Below, piece by piece: positions 4,927-6,725 of a stretch of DNA of 6,725 nucleotides; position 1 is the stretch's first letter; each line of letters starts with the position of its first letter. The translations under genes were made by a program, and so were the position numbers. The stretch lies in contig JBFJPL010000165.1 of assembly GCA_041617155.1 (NCBI GenBank), positions 1-6,725 on the forward strand. The letters run 5' to 3'. Source of the DNA: CAMYKD01 sp041617155. Its GTDB lineage: Bacteria > Pseudomonadota > Alphaproteobacteria > Kiloniellales > JAKSDN01. The notes under the pieces are model-generated. The model searched no databases. It was not told the DNA's origin and was given only the letters and a program-made list of their open reading frames with translations.

Positions 4927-6725
4927 TCAGGCGGTCGAGGCGACCTGCCGCCGGCTTTCCGGAAGCGAAGCACCGGCGGTTGCCGCGACCGGCAAGGTAA
5001 AGAAGAAGCTTGTGCCGCCGCCCGGGTTTGACTTCGCCCACAAGTCGCCGCCGTGGCAATCGATGATCGCCCGGCTTATCGACAGGCCCAATCCCATGCC
5101 GTCTTTTTTTGTGCTGACCAGAGGTTGGAAAAGCCGCGCCTTGACGCCCTGCGGGAAACCGCTCCCGGTATCGCTTACGGCAACTTCGACCAGGCGGTAT
5201 CCGCTGGATGATGTCGCGATCGTCAGAGTCCGCCGCTCCGAATTCGACATCGCTTGGGTTGCGTTTCTGATGAGATTGAACAGCACTTGCTGAATCTGGA
5301 TTTTATCGATCTCGACCGGTGACAAGCTCTCCTCCAAGTCGAACACGACGTCGATACCCTGCGCCCTTGTCCCGATCAGGGCCAGCGGGCAGACCTCCTC
5401 GATGGCGCCGTTCACGTCCTCTGCCGAAGTTTTCAGTTCCCGATTTTCAAGCAACCGCCTGAGGCTACGAATAATTTCCCCGGCGCGATCGGCTTGTTCG
5501 AGGACCTTCTCCGCCAGATCGTAGGCTCTGACCGGCACCTGCCGATCGGCCCGCATGGCCAGCTGACTGGCCTGGGCGTAGTTCATGATGGCCATGAGCG
5601 GTTGGTTGAGCTCGTGCGCCAGTGCCGCGGACATTTGCCCCATGGCGCTGAGCCGCGATGCGTGGAGTAGTTGTGACTGCAGCTCTCGGAGCCGCTCGTC
5701 CTTTTCCCGCATGGCCTCTCCGGCGCGCTTGATTTCCGTAATGTCCTGCAGCGTTCCATGCTCCCGGACCACGGTTCCCGTCGCGTCGATTATGGGTTTG
5801 GCAAATTCCCGGATGTGTCGCACTTCGCCACTCGGCGTGACCACCCGGTACTCCAAATCGAAACCGCGACCAGCGCGCAAATCTCTGAGCGCGGCTTTGA
5901 GCTTTTCGCGATCCTCCGGATGCGTGAACGCAAAGTCGCCCTCCGGTTTCGAGCAGCGGGCCACGTAGTCATCGACCGTGGTTCCGTGAATCCGTGCCTG
6001 TTCTTCGGAGCAGTAAATGCACCTGTCCGCGATGGTGTCCCAGACCCAGTAACCCACACCCGAAAGGTGGATCGCCTGTTGCAGGCGTTCCTGGCTCTCG
6101 CGGAGCGCCGCCTCGGCTCGTTTACGGTTCGTGATGTCACGGGAAATGCCGCAGGCGACCTCGATGTCGCCGAAATTCAGATAGTACGACGATACCTCGA
6201 CCGGTATCGTTCGCCCGTCCTTTGCTTGGTGGCATGCTTCGAAGGTATAGGAGCCGCGCGTCGAAATTCTCTCCCAGCTTCGGAAGAAATCCTCGGTCGT
6301 CACGGCCTGGCCGAAATCGAAGACGGTCAGGCGCAGAAGTTCGTCCCGGGAATAGCCGAGGCTCGCGCAGAAGGTATCGTTCGTGTAGACGACCCGGCCG
6401 CTCCGATCGAGCCAGAAAACAGCGTCCCCCGCATGGTCGATCGAGAACTGTGCCAGCCGAAGCTTTCGCTCCGTTTGCTTGCGTTCCTCGATTTCACCGC
6501 GCAGCCGGAGGTTGGCGCTTGCCAGATCCGCGGTGCGCGCCTCGACCTTCCGTTCCAGAGCGCCGTGCGACGCTTCGAGCGCCATCTGGGCGCGGCGCCG
6601 TTCCGCGATGGCGGCGGCCAGCAACATCGCCAGGACCGCGGCAATGCACAGATAGCTATACAGCGCCACGAGCTTCGCTTCGGGCTTTTCATAAAAGCCA
6701 AGCTGCGCCGAACCCGCAACGATGA
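4927..6725 (-). CDS. Membrane-anchored PAS-PAS sensor histidine kinase, FixL/DctS-like HisKA (5' end outside the window)
   Basis: The visible part has 598 codons and ends with TGA at 4927. A GTG at 6669 could be read as a start, but the frame stays open to the edge (…GSAQLGFYEKPEAKL) and the GTG falls at the edge of a membrane span, so the gene almost certainly begins beyond 6725. Counting that GTG as residue 1: a membrane segment (3-21) ends in AERRRAQ, like the last span of MASE1 domains. Next come a coiled coil (about 24-73), a first PAS domain (about 74-182, ending GISRDITNRKRAEAALRES) and a second PAS (about 195-313, ending GTLQDITEIKR). HisKA follows, with phospho-acceptor His352 in ALAHELNQPL. 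The ATPase domain has an N box (NLIRNATQAM, 465-474), VSDTGSGFP (498-506) and GMGLGLSISRAI (524-535). All catalytic boxes are intact, so it should autophosphorylate and pass phosphate to a separate regulator. It has no receiver domain in view. The HELNQP-type HisKA is shared with FixL, DctB and DctS. The first PAS lacks the FixL haem-histidine segment. Confidence 0.93.
   Translation of the reverse strand, partial: IVAGSAQLGFYEKPEAKLVALYSYLCIAAVLAMLLAAAIAERRRAQMALEASHGALERKVEARTADLASANLRLRGEIEERKQTERKLRLAQFSIDHAGDAVFWLDRSGRVVYTNDTFCASLGYSRDELLRLTVFDFGQAVTTEDFFRSWERISTRGSYTFEACHQAKDGRTIPVEVSSYYLNFGDIEVACGISRDITNRKRAEAALRESQERLQQAIHLSGVGYWVWDTIADRCIYCSEEQARIHGTTVDDYVARCSKPEGDFAFTHPEDREKLKAALRDLRAGRGFDLEYRVVTPSGEVRHIREFAKPIIDATGTVVREHGTLQDITEIKRAGEAMREKDERLRELQSQLLHASRLSAMGQMSAALAHELNQPLMAIMNYAQASQLAMRADRQVPVRAYDLAEKVLEQADRAGEIIRSLRRLLENRELKTSAEDVNGAIEEVCPLALIGTRAQGIDVVFDLEESLSPVEIDKIQIQQVLFNLIRNATQAMSNSERRTLTIATSSSGYRLVEVAVSDTGSGFPQGVKARLFQPLVSTKKDGMGLGLSISRAIIDCHGGDLWAKSNPGGGTSFFFTLPVAATAGASLPESRRQVASTA

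Noticed and set aside
4184..5059. A 291-codon open frame on the minus strand under the FAD enzyme and the end of the kinase gene.
   Set aside because: It covers the convergent gap and parts of two clear genes, and shows no family motifs.
1..6725. CRISPR arrays, insertion sequences, tRNA or rRNA genes, phage or defence genes.
   Set aside because: I saw no spaced direct repeats, transposase motifs, terminal inverted repeats or RNA-gene landmarks on either strand.

Overview
The window is GC-rich, and its codons favour G or C at third positions. It carries a tripartite TRAP dicarboxylate transporter whose best remembered relatives are alphaproteobacterial (Rhodobacter/Rhodospirillales-type DctPQM). 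An alphaproteobacterium is the most likely source; this is inferred from gene content and composition, not from a marker gene.

Layout from left to right. Positions 1-178 (minus) hold the N-terminus of a periplasmic substrate-binding protein of the branched-chain amino acid ABC type, cut by the window edge. A 174-base intergenic region follows. Positions 353-3464 (minus) are a complete TRAP transporter operon read in the order dctP (3464-2466), dctQ (2383-1730), dctM (1726-353). A perfect 12-bp hairpin sits between dctP and dctQ, and dctQ and dctM are almost contiguous. Positions 3465-3727 form a divergent control region with a candidate dctP promoter and two nested inverted repeats. Positions 3728-4858 (plus) encode a DadA/DauA-type FAD-dependent D-amino acid dehydrogenase-like enzyme. 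Positions 4859-4926 are a short convergent gap containing a hairpin. Positions 4927-6725 (minus) hold a large membrane-anchored sensor histidine kinase with two PAS domains and a FixL/DctS-type HisKA domain; its N-terminus lies beyond the window.

How the parts may work together. The TRAP system should import a small carboxylate, most simply a C4-dicarboxylate, using the ion gradient. The divergent FAD enzyme has the fold and carboxylate-binding residues of D-arginine dehydrogenase but lacks two residues tied to its substrate preference, so it probably oxidises another D-amino or imino acid. The kinase resembles the FixL/DctS class that controls dctPQM in Rhodobacter, so it could regulate this operon, but no response regulator is visible. 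The ABC binding protein starts a further uptake unit.

The window looks like an ordinary transport and catabolism neighbourhood. I found no convincing new system. The best leads are the substituted active site of the FAD enzyme, the dctP control region, the intercistronic hairpin, and the cysteines in the second PAS domain of the kinase.
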